Of a stretch of DNA of 64,000 nt, positions 10,016 to 19,512 are shown one piece after another. Both the position numbers and the translations under genes were made by a program. Below the pieces are notes generated by a model, which was given only the letters and a program-made list of their open reading frames with translations, did no database searches and was not told the origin of the DNA. Positions within the stretch are counted from its first letter, which is position 1; every line of letters begins with the position of its first letter. This DNA comes from Ensifer adhaerens (GTDB lineage: Bacteria > Pseudomonadota > Alphaproteobacteria > Rhizobiales > Rhizobiaceae), in the NCBI RefSeq assembly GCF_028993555.1, contig NZ_CP118610.1, positions 2,728,001-2,792,000 of the forward strand. Reading direction: 5' to 3'.

Positions 10016-10603
10016 TTAGCCCATCACCACCGGCGCAACGCCGATCAACCACTCGTGAAGCTTCCAGACGAAGAGTACGTAGGCGACGAGACCGATGACG
10101 ATGGCGAGCACATCGTTCGTCGATGACTTGAACACCGGCAGCACGCGCTCGCCTGCCCGCTCGCGGCGTTTCAGCGAGATGCGCAGGATCACCGCCCAGG
10201 CGAGAAACGAGCCGAACAGCAGGACGGAGGACGTCTCGCCATTCGCCAGCAGATGCGCCAGCGCCCAGATCTTGATCGACAGGACCTGCGGATGCTTGAC
10301 CGCCACCGCAATTCGGCCCGCCGGCAGGAAGCCGGCTGCAAGAAAGACGAAGGCGAAGAGCATCAGGAGAAGCGCGATGTGGCGCAGGAACACCGGCGGA
10401 TTGTAGAGCATGCCCGTTTCGCCGCGCGCCTGGCCAAAGCCATAGATGATCAGACAGAGGCCGATGAGGCTGAGGATTGCATAGATCCCCATCCAGGTGC
10501 CCTTGCCGCGACTCTCGATGATTCCGGCGCGAAAGCCGGGCGCGACCACGCGGATGAGATGCATGCCGAGAAAGATGATGATGCCGAGAACGAGTATCGC
10601 CAT
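10016..10603 (-). CDS. NnrU family membrane protein
   Basis: Inner-membrane protein of 195 residues with about five to six hydrophobic helices, beginning with FLGMHLIRV, a typical NnrU start. A conserved mid-protein HPQVLSIKIWALAHLLANGE block with its histidines is the family signature. NnrU was named from a denitrification locus, and the family is related to isoprenylcysteine methyltransferase-like membrane proteins. Its function is unresolved and no nitrite or nitric oxide reductase genes are nearby, so a denitrification role should not be assumed. It is transcribed toward the TPR gene, 178 bases away. Confidence 0.8.
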   Translation of the reverse strand: MAILVLGIIIFLGMHLIRVVAPGFRAGIIESRGKGTWMGIYAILSLIGLCLIIYGFGQARGETGMLYNPPVFLRHIALLLMLFAFVFLAAGFLPAGRIAVAVKHPQVLSIKIWALAHLLANGETSSVLLFGSFLAWAVILRISLKRRERAGERVLPVFKSSTNDVLAIVIGLVAYVLFVWKLHEWLIGVAPVVMG

Positions 10604-10828
10604 GGGGCCACCGCTTTGTTCGTGATACCGGACCGAGACAGCGCCGCGTGCCGGATCTGGCGCGCTTGAGTCGCTGTAGCTCTTTGATTTTCTATGTCAT
10701 TCGCCCTTTGACCGATTCCGGTCCAGGTTGCTATGGAGTAGCCTTGATGGCGTCTTTTTTCCAGCCCGATCAAAGGATTGCCGCAATTTCGAACCATCTG
10801 CGACAAAAATTCATCGCTGCAGTTGATC

Positions 10829-11836
10829 ATGATCCGTACATCCATCGCCCTTTCCCTTGCCCTGGTTCCTGCACTTTCGCGGGCAGAACCGGCGACGCCG
10901 GCCACCGTCCCCGCCGCTGACCAGCAACTCGTCATCGTTTCCTTCGATGGCGCGCACGACAACGCGCTTTGGGAAAAGAGCCTGGCGATGGCCAAGCGCA
11001 CCGGCGCGCATTTCACTTATTTCCTTTCCTGCACCTTCCTGATGACGAGGACCGACGGCAAGGAGATCTACAGGCCGCCGGGCCAGAAGCCCGGCCGGTC
11101 GAATGTCGGCTTTGCCCAGAGCCGCGAGGAGATCGCAGCGCGTGCCGGCCATATCTGGCAGGCCCATCTTGATGGCCACGACATCGCCAGCCACGCCTGC
11201 GGCCATTTCGACGGCAAGGGCTGGAGCAAGGCGGACTGGCAAAGCGAGTTTTCGACCTTCGACACGGCGCTCGCTGATGCCTGGAAGAAGGCGGGCAAGC
11301 CAGAGGCCGAGCCCGCGGGCTGGGCAAAATTCGCCCGGACCGGCATCAAGGGCTTCCGTGCCCCCTACCTGTCCCTGAGCGATGGCCTGCTGCCGGCGCT
11401 GAAGGCGGCAAACTTCACCTATGACGCTAGCCTGGTGACCAAGGGACCGGGCTGGCCGACGAGCAAGGACGGGTTGCCGCGCTTTGGCCTGCCACTGATC
11501 CCCGAGGGACCGACGCAACGCCCGGTCATCGGCATGGACTACAATCTCTTTGTCCGCCACTCGATGGGTGTCGAGAACAAGAAGGACAGCGCCCGCTTCG
11601 AGGAGCGCACCTACGAGGCCTATCGCAAAGCCTTCGACCGCGAATATGGCGGCGACCGCATTCCCTTGCAGCTCGGCTTTCACTTCGTCGAGATGAACGG
11701 CGGCGCCTACTGGCGCGCCCTCGATCGCCTGCTCTCGGAAGTCTGCGGCAAGCCCGACGTTGCCTGTGTCAGCTATGCCCAGGCGCTGCCCGTCATCGAG
11801 CAGGCAAAAAAGAAGGCGGGTCGCTCCGCCTTCTGA
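10829..11836 (+). CDS. Secreted NodB-type polysaccharide deacetylase
   Basis: Predicted exported CE4-family protein of 335 residues. The start at ATG 10829 gives a signal peptide of about 18 residues ending in ALSRA before EPAT. A longer frame from a TTG at 10778 lacks a spaced ribosome site. Family motifs are seen in order: SFDGAHDN (motif 1, with H in the position after the first acidic residue), ASHACGHF (the metal-binding histidine motif), GFRAPYL and LGFHF. Known role: metal-dependent de-N-acetylation of polysaccharides, in the periplasm or outside. Motif 1 departs from the classic TFDDG, so substrate and activity are uncertain. No exopolysaccharide genes adjoin it. Confidence 0.75.
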   Translation: MIRTSIALSLALVPALSRAEPATPATVPAADQQLVIVSFDGAHDNALWEKSLAMAKRTGAHFTYFLSCTFLMTRTDGKEIYRPPGQKPGRSNVGFAQSREEIAARAGHIWQAHLDGHDIASHACGHFDGKGWSKADWQSEFSTFDTALADAWKKAGKPEAEPAGWAKFARTGIKGFRAPYLSLSDGLLPALKAANFTYDASLVTKGPGWPTSKDGLPRFGLPLIPEGPTQRPVIGMDYNLFVRHSMGVENKKDSARFEERTYEAYRKAFDREYGGDRIPLQLGFHFVEMNGGAYWRALDRLLSEVCGKPDVACVSYAQALPVIEQAKKKAGRSAF

Positions 11837-11857
11837 TTGCTACCTGTTTGGAATGGC

Positions 11858-13117
11858 TCAGGCCAGTTCCTCTTCACCACCAACCTCGATGAACTTCTTA
11901 TCGATTTCGGGAAGTGGCTCATCATCGATCGTTGCTTCGAATGCGCGCAGACGTTTGTAGATCGACAGGAGCTCGACGATCGTCGGCCAGGACGAAACCA
12001 GATATTGGAACGACGAGGTGACCTGGCCGAAAGCGCCAGAGATCTGGTTCAACGCGCCGAGCGTGATCTTGCCGGCAATAATCGACGGCGCCAGGATCAG
12101 CAGCGAGAAGATATTGTTGATCTGCAAGTAAAAGATGCGCGCGATGTTAAAATAGAGATAGTGGAAGTAGAGCCGGAAATAGTTGCGGCGAACGTTTTCA
12201 AAGAGTTCGGCAACCGTCGGCGGCTGTGCACGGTCGGAATGATCTTCGCCGTAGACCAGTTCTTTGCGGTAGGCCGCCTCGACGCGCTGGTTGCGAAACT
12301 CCAGTCCGGGCAGTTTGATACCGACGACGGCGAGAAACACGGTACCGAACAGCGACCAGAGCACCGCAGCGGTAACTAGCGGATACGGAATGGCCCCGAC
12401 GATCGGCAGCTCGGTGACGTTGGCGGATAGCCGGATCAGCACCGGCGTGAAGGCGATCAGCGTCATGACGCTATCGATCAGGCTGACGCCTAGACCTTCC
12501 ACGGTCGTGGAAAAGCGCATGGTGTCTTCCTGCACACGCTGCGAGGCACCTTCGATGTGACGCAGTTTGCCCCAGTGGACCATGTAATACTCGTTCATCG
12601 CCGTGCGCCAACGGAAGATATAGTGGCTGACGAAGAAGCGGGTCATGACGGCGACGGCAACGGCAACGAGCGCGATCGCGAGGAAGACCGCGATTTCACC
12701 GTAGAACTCGTCCGCAGTAACGACCTTCGACTTGGAAACCGCGGCCTGGATCAGGTCCCAGAACGGGCCGTACCAGTTGTTGATGGCGACACTCACCTGC
12801 ACCTGAAAATAAGTCACGAAGAGGATGAGAGCAGATCCGAGGATCGACCAATTCTGCCAGCGATGCGGTGAATAGACGTACCAGAAGGCCGCAAACAACC
12901 CGGTGACCAGCGCGAAGTAGATATAGAACCAGATGAAGGCCGGAGACCAGAAGGCAGAGATGCCGACTATCGGCGGCGCGTCCGATGGCAGGGGCGGCAT
13001 GCCGAAGACGGCGCCCAGTTGCTCGCCTTCGCCATACCAGAAGGCGATGGCAATCAGCGACCAGACGACGAAGGAAATGAAGAAGAGCTTCGGCTTCGGG
13101 AAGAAGGATAGGAACAA
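11858..13117 (-). CDS. bacA: BacA/SbmA peptide transporter
   Basis: Proton-driven SbmA/BacA importer of about 419 residues with roughly seven to eight membrane helices. Diagnostic segments include [10 protein letters not shown] at the N-terminus, [20 protein letters not shown] and [11 protein letters not shown]. There is no ATPase domain, so it is BacA rather than the ABC-type BclA. Known role: uptake of peptide antibiotics and, in legume symbionts, of plant NCR peptides needed for bacteroid survival. I prefer the TTG start at 13117, which follows GAGAG at good distance. GTG 13126 and ATG 13192 are alternatives, the latter without homologous N-terminal sequence. It converges with the deacetylase gene, 21 bases apart. 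Confidence 0.85.
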   Translation of the reverse strand: MFLSFFPKPKLFFISFVVWSLIAIAFWYGEGEQLGAVFGMPPLPSDAPPIVGISAFWSPAFIWFYIYFALVTGLFAAFWYVYSPHRWQNWSILGSALILFVTYFQVQVSVAINNWYGPFWDLIQAAVSKSKVVTADEFYGEIAVFLAIALVAVAVAVMTRFFVSHYIFRWRTAMNEYYMVHWGKLRHIEGASQRVQEDTMRFSTTVEGLGVSLIDSVMTLIAFTPVLIRLSANVTELPIVGAIPYPLVTAAVLWSLFGTVFLAVVGIKLPGLEFRNQRVEAAYRKELVYGEDHSDRAQPPTVAELFENVRRNYFRLYFHYLYFNIARIFYLQINNIFSLLILAPSIIAGKITLGALNQISGAFGQVTSSFQYLVSSWPTIVELLSIYKRLRAFEATIDDEPLPEIDKKFIEVGGEEELA

Positions 13118-13281
13118 GTGCGGCACTCTCGTTTCGGAGGAGGAGAACAACTCGCCTCCCGAAGCGCCGAAACTAGGGCAAAGCGCCGTCATCAACAATC
13201 GGGTAATGTAAACGTTACTGTTATTTCATCCGGGAGAGCCGTGGCGAACGGGGCCATTTTCGGCGCCACCAAGAGCAACCG

Positions 13282-14481
13282 TCAGCCCCTTAGCGCCGCG
13301 GAAATCCGCTTCAGTTCGGCAAGGATAACGCCGCCGCAAAGGAAGAGAACGACCGCGGCAATCAGGGTCGGTGCAGAGAAGCTGCCGGTCCGTTCCGCCA
13401 ACCAACCGGCGACCAGCGGACCGATGATCTGGCCGATACCGAAGGCGGCCGTCATCAGCGCCAGTGCCTTGCGCGGGCTTTCCGGTGCGAGCTGCCGGCC
13501 GATCTGCAGGCCGTAGGCGGTGATCATCATGAATGTCGCACCGAGCATCAGGCCGCCGGCAAGCGGAGCGTACGGCAAGGGCAGGCCGACCGTCAGCACC
13601 AGGCCCACCGCCTCGACCAAAAGGCCGATCGCATAGACGCCGGCAAGGCCGAAACGCGGGACGGCAAAGCGCCAGAGATAGACGGACAACGCGGCGGCAA
13701 GGCCCGTCAGCAGCCAGGCGAGAAACTCGATGCTGTGACCGCCGCTCGGGTCGCGCGCCATGGCCACGAGGAAGGTGGCGGTGATCACGTAACCGAAGCC
13801 GAAGAGCGCGTAGGTGAACGTCACCACCGTCAGCGGCCGCGTCCAGCGAAGCGGCTTTTCCCGCACCGGGCCGGTGCCGGTGGAAGGAACGCCCGGCAGA
13901 ATTGCGGCGACGACTATGGTTCCGATCAATCCAACCAGTGCCCCGGTGAACCAGTCGCCCATGGAGGTCGTCAAGCCGCCATGGCCGGCAAGCGGATTTG
14001 CCCAGACGCAGAGCGACGAAAATGCAATGCCGAGGCCGACCCCGCCAAAATGGACGGCAGGCACATGCTCCGATCGTGCAAGCAAGCCATGGCCAAGCAC
14101 GATGCCGGAGACGAAGATCATCGCAAAGGCGCTGGCAAGCCCGGCAAGGAACCGGATAAGTGCCAGCACAAAGACGGAAGACGAAAGTCCCATCGCCGCC
14201 AAAAGCACCGTCGTGGCAACGAGTGCCGCAAGGCCGATCCGGCGTTCATGCCCATGAGCCCAGCCGTAGGCGGCAAGGATCGCACCGGCGAGATAGCCGA
14301 CGAAGTTGGCCGAAGCGATGAGGCCGGCGTCACCGGGAGAAAGGCCGAGATCGCTCATCATCGCCGGCAGAATGGGCGTGTACGAGAAACGGCCAAAGCC
14401 CATGGCGACGGCCATGGCAATGGCGCCGGCGGTTGCCGTGGCGGAGATACTGGTTTGAAGCGGTCTGTCGAGCGTGGTCAT
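13282..14481 (-). CDS. MFS transporter, YbfB/YjiJ family
   Basis: Major facilitator transporter of 399 residues with about twelve hydrophobic segments. The first helix holds AMGFGRFSYTPILPAM, which is characteristic of the YbfB/YjiJ subfamily. Substrate unknown. It could export small organic molecules. It is monocistronic as far as can be seen: the preceding minus-strand map gene lies 289 bases away across palindromic repeats, and bacA follows in the same direction after a 164-base gap. Confidence 0.8.
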   Translation of the reverse strand: MTTLDRPLQTSISATATAGAIAMAVAMGFGRFSYTPILPAMMSDLGLSPGDAGLIASANFVGYLAGAILAAYGWAHGHERRIGLAALVATTVLLAAMGLSSSVFVLALIRFLAGLASAFAMIFVSGIVLGHGLLARSEHVPAVHFGGVGLGIAFSSLCVWANPLAGHGGLTTSMGDWFTGALVGLIGTIVVAAILPGVPSTGTGPVREKPLRWTRPLTVVTFTYALFGFGYVITATFLVAMARDPSGGHSIEFLAWLLTGLAAALSVYLWRFAVPRFGLAGVYAIGLLVEAVGLVLTVGLPLPYAPLAGGLMLGATFMMITAYGLQIGRQLAPESPRKALALMTAAFGIGQIIGPLVAGWLAERTGSFSAPTLIAAVVLFLCGGVILAELKRISAALRG

Positions 14482-14670
14482 GCCATTTTATTGCGCCGCA
14501 ACACGAGAGATCACAAACGACAATAATTGAAGGACCTATTGAGAAAATCGAACGATGGCCGGAATTCCAATAAGCTCCAATAGGATGCACGCCTGAATCG
14601 TTTGACGCCATTGACCGGTACCAGACGAAGAACCGCCTCGCACCTTTTCCCGGGATTGATTTTCCCCCTC

Positions 14671-14714
14671 GCAATCCCCAACGGAAAACCGCTTCGCACT
14701 TTTCCTGGGATTGC
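14671..14714. repeat. 44-nt palindromic element, copy 3
   Basis: Arms GCAATCCC and GGGATTGC pair perfectly. The inner stem is GGAAAA/TTTTCC, replacing the GCAAAA/TTTTGC of copies 1 and 2. The loop CCGCTTCGCAC is close to theirs. A decayed further copy precedes it at about 14629-14660. Together these fill most of the 289-base space between map and the MFS gene. Confidence 0.8.
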
Positions 14715-14724
14715 TTTGAGACCC

Positions 14725-14768
14725 GCAATCCCGGACGGAAAACCGCTTCGCACTTTTCCTGGGATTGC
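14725..14768. repeat. 44-nt palindromic element, copy 4
   Basis: Same arms and inner stem as copy 3, exactly 54 bases downstream, so a tandem duplication. Its edge lies one base beyond the TAA stop of the minus-strand map gene (14772-14770), so it forms the first structure in the map 3' untranslated region. Confidence 0.8.
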
Positions 14769-14769
14769 T

Positions 14770-15519
14770 TTAGCCTGGCAGCGTCACCACCAGCGGCCCG
14801 CCGCGCGTGACGACGACGGTGTGCTCGTATTGCACCGTCGGCGCGCGCGGATCGCTGTAGAGCGTCCAGTCGTCGTTGCCGCCTTCGGCCCATTGCGCGC
14901 CCATGGACAGGAAAGGTTCGACGGTGAAGACCATGCCGTCGGTCATCCGGCGACGTTCGCGCGGATCCGGCCAGGTGGCGATCTCGGTCGGCTCTTCATG
15001 CAGCGAACGGCCGATGCCGTGACTGGCGAGATTAGTGACGAGCGAATAGCGGTTCTTGCGAGCGAAGTCGCCGATGGCGTTGCCGATCGCAGCCAGCGGC
15101 TGATCGGGGCGAACCTGCTTCAATCCCACCCACATCGCCCGCTTGCCGTCGCGGCAGAGCCGGTCGATCGCGGCGGTGACCGGCGGCACTGGGAACGACG
15201 CGCCGGTGTCGGCGAAGATGCCGTCCTTCTCGGCCGACACGTCGATGTTGACGAGATCACCCGCCTGGATCACCCGGCTGCCGGGAATGCCATGGGCGAT
15301 TTCCTCGTTGACGCTGATGCAGGTGGCGCCGGGAAAATTGTAGCAGAGCTCGGGCGCGGAGCGCGCGCCGGCCTCTTCCAGCACCTTGCGGCCGATCGCA
15401 TCCAGTTCCGCCGTGGTGATGCCGGGCTCCAGCGCCTCGCCCATCGCCTGCAGCGCATTGGCGCAGATGCGGCCGATTTCCTTCAGCCGTAGCAGATCTT
15501 CTTCGTTGTTGAGGGTCAT
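14770..15519 (-). CDS. map: Type I methionine aminopeptidase
   Basis: Removes initiator methionine from nascent proteins. The 249-residue protein is slightly shorter than E. coli Map. All metal ligands of the pita-bread fold are visible: the two aspartates in NIDVSAEKDGIFADTG, histidine in ASHGIGRSLHEEP, glutamate in VFTVEPF and glutamate in VQYEHTVVV. There is no N-terminal zinc-finger extension. It stands apart from ribosomal protein genes, so it may be a second Map paralogue, as rhizobia often have more than one (inference). ATG 15519 is the start. The 3' end abuts a palindromic repeat. Confidence 0.92.
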   Translation of the reverse strand: MTLNNEEDLLRLKEIGRICANALQAMGEALEPGITTAELDAIGRKVLEEAGARSAPELCYNFPGATCISVNEEIAHGIPGSRVIQAGDLVNIDVSAEKDGIFADTGASFPVPPVTAAIDRLCRDGKRAMWVGLKQVRPDQPLAAIGNAIGDFARKNRYSLVTNLASHGIGRSLHEEPTEIATWPDPRERRRMTDGMVFTVEPFLSMGAQWAEGGNDDWTLYSDPRAPTVQYEHTVVVTRGGPLVVTLPG

Positions 15520-15620
15520 GCGTGTCTCGCTTTCGCGCTCACATGTAGCGTGTCATTGCACGTTATGCCAGCACCGAGCGGAAGGCCGGGAGCAAGCCGC
15601 GCGCCCCGGCCTTCGAATGA

Positions 15621-16679
15621 TCAGACGGCGACCGGTGCCGCGGTCTGCTCTTCTGCCACGGCCTTGCGCACCAAGGGTGCGACTTTGGTGCCGTAGAGCT
15701 CGATGCCACGCATGATCTGGTCGTGCGGCATCGGCCCGATCGCCATCTGCAGCAGGAAGCGATCGTTGCGGAAGAGCTTCCAGTTCTCGACGATCTTTTC
15801 CGCCACCGTTTCCGGGTCGCCGAGGAAGAGATTGCCATTCGGCCCGCGCGCCTGGTCGAAATGCGCCCGGTTCGTCGGTCCCCAGCCGCGCTCGCGGCCG
15901 ATGCGGTTCATCACTTCCGCCTGCGGCCCGTAGAACTGGTCTGCGGCTAGGTCTGACGTGTCGGCAATGAAGCCATGCACGTTGATGCTGGTCTTCAGCC
16001 TCGTCGGATCCTGACCGGCCCGGCGCGCGGCTTCACGATAGAGATCGAACAGCGGCGCAAACCGCCGCGGCTCGCCGCCGATGATGGCAAGCGCCACCGG
16101 CAGGCCGAGCGCACCGGCACGCGCCACCGATTGCGGCGTGCCGCCAACGGCGATCCAGAGCGGCAGCACCTCCTGCAGCGGCCGCGGATAGACGCCGCGA
16201 TCGTGGATCGCCGGCCGCATCTCGCCCGCCCATGAGACTTTCTCGCTCTCACGCACCGCCATCAGCAGATCGAGCTTCTCGGCAAAGAGCTGGTCGTAGT
16301 CGTCGAGCGACTGGCCGAACAACGGGAAGGATTCGATGAAGGACCCGCGGCCCGCCATGATCTCGGCCCGGCCGTTGGAGATCAGGTCCAGCGTCGAAAA
16401 TTGCTGGAAGACGCGCACCGGATCGTCGGAGCTCAACACCGTCACGGCGCTGGTCAGCCGTATGTTCTTCGTCTTGGCGGCAGCAGCGGCCAGAATGACC
16501 GCCGGCGCGGAGGCCGCATAATCCGGACGGTGATGTTCGCCGAGCCCGAAAACGTCGAGGCCGACCTGATCGGCAAGCTCGATTTCTTCGATGAGGTTCT
16601 TGAGGCGGCGTTGCCCTTCCCTGCCCTTGTCCTGCGCATTCGGATCGACATCCGCGAATGTGTAAAGCCCGAGTTCCAT
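15621..16679 (-). CDS. LLM-class flavin-dependent monooxygenase
   Basis: Luciferase-like flavin monooxygenase of 352 residues with a TIM-barrel fold, acting with reduced flavin supplied by a reductase. Motifs typical of the family are [20 protein letters not shown] near residues 43-62, then [19 protein letters not shown] and the [15 protein letters not shown] block. ATG 16679 follows AGGA by eight bases. An in-frame extension to 16775 would cross a perfect palindrome and is rejected. The substrate is not evident and no flavin reductase gene adjoins. It lies downstream of glpK on the same strand, separated by a 39-nt palindrome. Confidence 0.8.
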   Translation of the reverse strand: MELGLYTFADVDPNAQDKGREGQRRLKNLIEEIELADQVGLDVFGLGEHHRPDYAASAPAVILAAAAAKTKNIRLTSAVTVLSSDDPVRVFQQFSTLDLISNGRAEIMAGRGSFIESFPLFGQSLDDYDQLFAEKLDLLMAVRESEKVSWAGEMRPAIHDRGVYPRPLQEVLPLWIAVGGTPQSVARAGALGLPVALAIIGGEPRRFAPLFDLYREAARRAGQDPTRLKTSINVHGFIADTSDLAADQFYGPQAEVMNRIGRERGWGPTNRAHFDQARGPNGNLFLGDPETVAEKIVENWKLFRNDRFLLQMAIGPMPHDQIMRGIELYGTKVAPLVRKAVAEEQTAAPVAV

Positions 16680-16736
16680 GATGCCCGTCCTGTTTCTGTT
16701 TGCACAACAGATAGTTGGCGCGCGCGGGAGCAGCAA

Positions 16737-16775
16737 ATGCTCATCCGGGAAACGCTGTGTTTCCCGGATGAGCAT
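16737..16775. repeat. Perfect 17-bp inverted repeat downstream of glpK
   Basis: Arms 16737-16753 and 16759-16775 are exact reverse complements around the loop GCTGT. It sits between the glpK stop and the monooxygenase start. No T tract follows on the minus strand, so it may act as a processing or mRNA-stability hairpin rather than an intrinsic terminator. I found no second copy in the window. Confidence 0.75.
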
Positions 16776-16845
16776 GAATGGAGCCTGTGTCGGATGATTG
16801 GCGGGAAACGGGCGATGGGGCGAAATCCGCCCTCCGTCTCAGCCC

Positions 16846-18333
16846 TTAGCTCAGGGTGCGTTTGACGGCATTGCGCCATCCCCTGAGTTTGGTCTTGCGT
16901 GTCTTCTCGTCCATGGCCGGTTCGAAGCGATAGTCCCGCGCCCAGGACTTGGCAAACTCTTCCTGCTTCGGCCAGACGCCAGCGCGGCTGCCGGCAAGCC
17001 AGGCGACGCCGAGCGCGGTCGTCTCCAGAATGACGGGCCTGTCGACCGGCGCATCGAGCAGGTCGGAGAGCCGCTGCATCGTCCAGTCGGAGGCGACCAT
17101 GCCGCCATCGACACGCAGCACCGTTTCCTTGCCGTTGTTGCGCCAGTCCTTGTGCATCGCTTCCAGCAGGTCACGCGTCTGGTAGCAGACGGCTTCAAGC
17201 GCGGCGCGGGCAAACTCCGCCGGACCGGTATTGCGGGTCATGCCGAAGATCGCGCCGCGCGCATCCGGGTCCCAGTGCGGCGCGCCAAGCCCGGTAAAGG
17301 CTGGCACCAGATAGACTTCCTGCGTCGGATCGGCGCTTTCGGCCAGTGTTCCGGTGTCGGGAGCCGCCTTGATCACCTTCAGCCCATCGCGCAGCCACTG
17401 CACGGCGGCACCGGCAACGAAGATCGAGCCTTCGAGCGCATAGGTGGTTTCGCCGTCCAGCCGGTAGGCAATGGTGGTGAGCAGCCGGTTCTTGGAGCGC
17501 ACCATGTCCTTGCCGGTGTTGAGCAGCGCGAAGCAGCCGGTGCCATAGGTGGATTTCAGCATGCCCGGCTTGAAGCAGGCCTGGCCGATCGTCGCCGCCT
17601 GCTGGTCGCCGGCAACGCCGAGGATCGGGATCGCCGCGCCGAAGATCGCCGGATCGGTGACGCCGAAATCGGCGGCGCAATCCTTGACCTCGGGCAGCAT
17701 GGCGCGCGGAACCTTGAGGATCTTCAGCAGCTCGTCGTCCCAGGCATTCTCGGCAATGTTGTAAAGCAGCGTGCGCGAGGCGTTGGTCGCGTCGGTGACG
17801 AAAGACTGGCCGCCGGTCAGCCGCCAGATGAGGAAGGTGTCGATCGTGCCGAAGCAGAGTTCACCTTTGGATGCGCGGGCCTGTGCCCTGTCCACATTGG
17901 TCAAGAGCCAGTTGAGCTTGGTGCCGGAGAAATAGGGATCGAGCAGCAGGCCGGTCTTCCGGGTGAAGGTCTTTTCCAGCCCCTGCTTCTTCAGCCTGTC
18001 ACAATAGGACGCGGTGCGGCGGTCCTGCCAGACGATCGCGTTGTGGATCGGATTGCCTGTCTCGCGATCCCAGACGACGACGGTCTCGCGCTGGTTGGTG
18101 ATGCCGATGGCTGAAAGGTCGCCGGCGGTGATGCCTGCCTTGGCGATCGCCTCCTCGACGGTCGAAAGGACGGTCTGCCAGATTTCCTCGGGATCGTGCT
18201 CGACCCAGCCGGATTTCGGGAAATGCTGTTTGAATTCCTTCTGGCCGGCACCGGCGATCTGCTGCTTGCCGTCGAAGATGATCGCCCGGCTTGAGGTCGT
18301 ACCCTGATCGATCGCGAGAATGTATCCGCTCAT
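16846..18333 (-). CDS. glpK: Glycerol kinase
   Basis: FGGY-family kinase that phosphorylates glycerol to sn-glycerol 3-phosphate in the cytoplasm. It has 495 residues, the family norm. The nucleotide-binding [11 protein letters not shown] starts at residue 7. The [11 protein letters not shown] and FSGTKLNW segments and the mid-protein [18 protein letters not shown] are diagnostic. ATG 18333 follows a strong GGAGGGG site, so the 24-base longer frame is not used. No glpD, glpF or glycerol ABC transporter is adjacent. It is divergent from bdhA across 258 bases that probably carry both promoters. Confidence 0.95.
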   Translation of the reverse strand: MSGYILAIDQGTTSSRAIIFDGKQQIAGAGQKEFKQHFPKSGWVEHDPEEIWQTVLSTVEEAIAKAGITAGDLSAIGITNQRETVVVWDRETGNPIHNAIVWQDRRTASYCDRLKKQGLEKTFTRKTGLLLDPYFSGTKLNWLLTNVDRAQARASKGELCFGTIDTFLIWRLTGGQSFVTDATNASRTLLYNIAENAWDDELLKILKVPRAMLPEVKDCAADFGVTDPAIFGAAIPILGVAGDQQAATIGQACFKPGMLKSTYGTGCFALLNTGKDMVRSKNRLLTTIAYRLDGETTYALEGSIFVAGAAVQWLRDGLKVIKAAPDTGTLAESADPTQEVYLVPAFTGLGAPHWDPDARGAIFGMTRNTGPAEFARAALEAVCYQTRDLLEAMHKDWRNNGKETVLRVDGGMVASDWTMQRLSDLLDAPVDRPVILETTALGVAWLAGSRAGVWPKQEEFAKSWARDYRFEPAMDEKTRKTKLRGWRNAVKRTLS

Positions 18334-18591
18334 ATGCCCCTCCCCGGCCACGCGCATATTTGTTCACCCGTCCTCGAGGGCGGGATCTCTCATTTCGAAA
18401 ACTTCAATACGATGGCAAAACGAATGTCAAACGAAAACAAAACGCAACAAAGCGCTGCGTCACTCCCCGGCACGAACTCTGCGTCCGCAAGGTGAAAAAC
18501 ACAATTGTCAGCGCCGTCGTTTTACGCGTAGGCTGGCGCTGTTGCGCCGCAGCAAAGGCAGTCCGCGGCGCCGCAAAGGGAGAGAGAAGCA
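18334..18591. promoter_or_regulatory. Divergent glpK-bdhA control region
   Basis: A 258-base spacer between divergent genes. It contains three phased direct repeats, CAAAACGAA at 18416, CAAACGAAA at 18428 and CAAAACGCA at 18438, plus ATTTCGAAAA near 18392. The last is reminiscent of DeoR/GlpR-type operator halves. The repeats are 10-12 bases apart, about one helical turn. A role as operator is inference. No clear -35/-10 pair is assigned. Confidence 0.35.
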
Positions 18592-19368
18592 ATGACGAAA
18601 ACAGCGGTCATCACCGGTTCGACGAGCGGCATCGGGCTTGCGATCGCCAAGGCCTTCGCCAAGGGCGGCGCCAATATCGTGCTGAACGGCTTCGGCAGCC
18701 CGGACGAAATCAAAAAGGCAACGGACGAGGTCAGCGCGCTGACGAGCGGGACGGTCGCGTATCACGGTGCCGACATGACGAAGCCCGCCGAGATCGCCGA
18801 CCTGATCACGACTGCGACTGAGCGCTTCGGCAGCGTCGATATCCTCGTCAACAATGCCGGCATCCAGTATGTCGAAAAGGTCGAAGATTTCCCGATCGAG
18901 CAATGGGATCGCATCATCGCGATCAACCTCTCCTCCTCGTTCCACACCATTCGCGCCGCCATTCCCGGCATGAAGGCGAAGGGCTGGGGCCGCATCATCA
19001 ACATCGCCTCGGCTCACGGTCTCGTCGCCTCGCCCTTCAAGGCGGCTTACGTCGCCGCCAAGCACGGCGTTCTCGGCCTGACCAAGACCGTCGCTCTCGA
19101 GGTTGCCGAAAGCGGCATCACCGCCAATTCGATCTGCCCCGGCTACGTGCTGACGCCGCTTGTCGAAAAACAGATCCCGGACCAGGCGCGCACCCGCGGC
19201 ATCACCGAGCAGCAGGTGATCAACGACGTGATGCTGAAGGGCCAGCCGACGAAGAAGTTCATCACCGTCGAACAGGTCGCAGCGCTTGCCGTCTATCTCG
19301 CCGGCGAGGACGCCGCACAGATCACCGGCACCCATGTGTCCATGGACGGCGGCTGGACGGCGCAATAG
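18592..19368 (+). CDS. bdhA: 3-hydroxybutyrate dehydrogenase
   Basis: Short-chain dehydrogenase of 258 residues that oxidises D-3-hydroxybutyrate to acetoacetate with NAD, part of poly-3-hydroxybutyrate use. The cofactor motif TGSTSGIG is at residues 8-15 and the catalytic residues are S140, Y153 and K157. NNAGIQYVE and the C-terminal GTHVSMDGGWTAQ are typical of BdhA. It is followed on the same strand by xdhA and xdhB, the arrangement I recall as the bdhA-xdhA2-xdhB2 mixed-function operon of S. meliloti. Here a 144-base gap with a GC-rich hairpin separates bdhA from xdhA. Confidence 0.93.
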   Translation: MTKTAVITGSTSGIGLAIAKAFAKGGANIVLNGFGSPDEIKKATDEVSALTSGTVAYHGADMTKPAEIADLITTATERFGSVDILVNNAGIQYVEKVEDFPIEQWDRIIAINLSSSFHTIRAAIPGMKAKGWGRIINIASAHGLVASPFKAAYVAAKHGVLGLTKTVALEVAESGITANSICPGYVLTPLVEKQIPDQARTRGITEQQVINDVMLKGQPTKKFITVEQVAALAVYLAGEDAAQITGTHVSMDGGWTAQ

Positions 19369-19392
19369 CGGACAGCATCGGGCACGATGGTA

Positions 19393-19414
19393 GCGCGCGC
19401 TTGCTGGCGCGCGC
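19393..19414 (+). other. GC-rich hairpin between bdhA and xdhA
   Basis: An 8-bp alternating GC stem (19393-19400 with 19407-19414) and a TTGCTG loop, 25 bases past the bdhA stop. No T tract follows. It could attenuate read-through or protect the bdhA message end, giving unequal expression within the presumed operon. Confidence 0.45.
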
Positions 19415-19512
19415 GCCGGCAGCATGGCGTGCAAAAGTCTGTTCGGCCCTTTGCTTTTCTGCATAACCACCTAAGATCAAAGTGATTTCAGGTAATGCAG
19501 CAGCCGTAGGGA

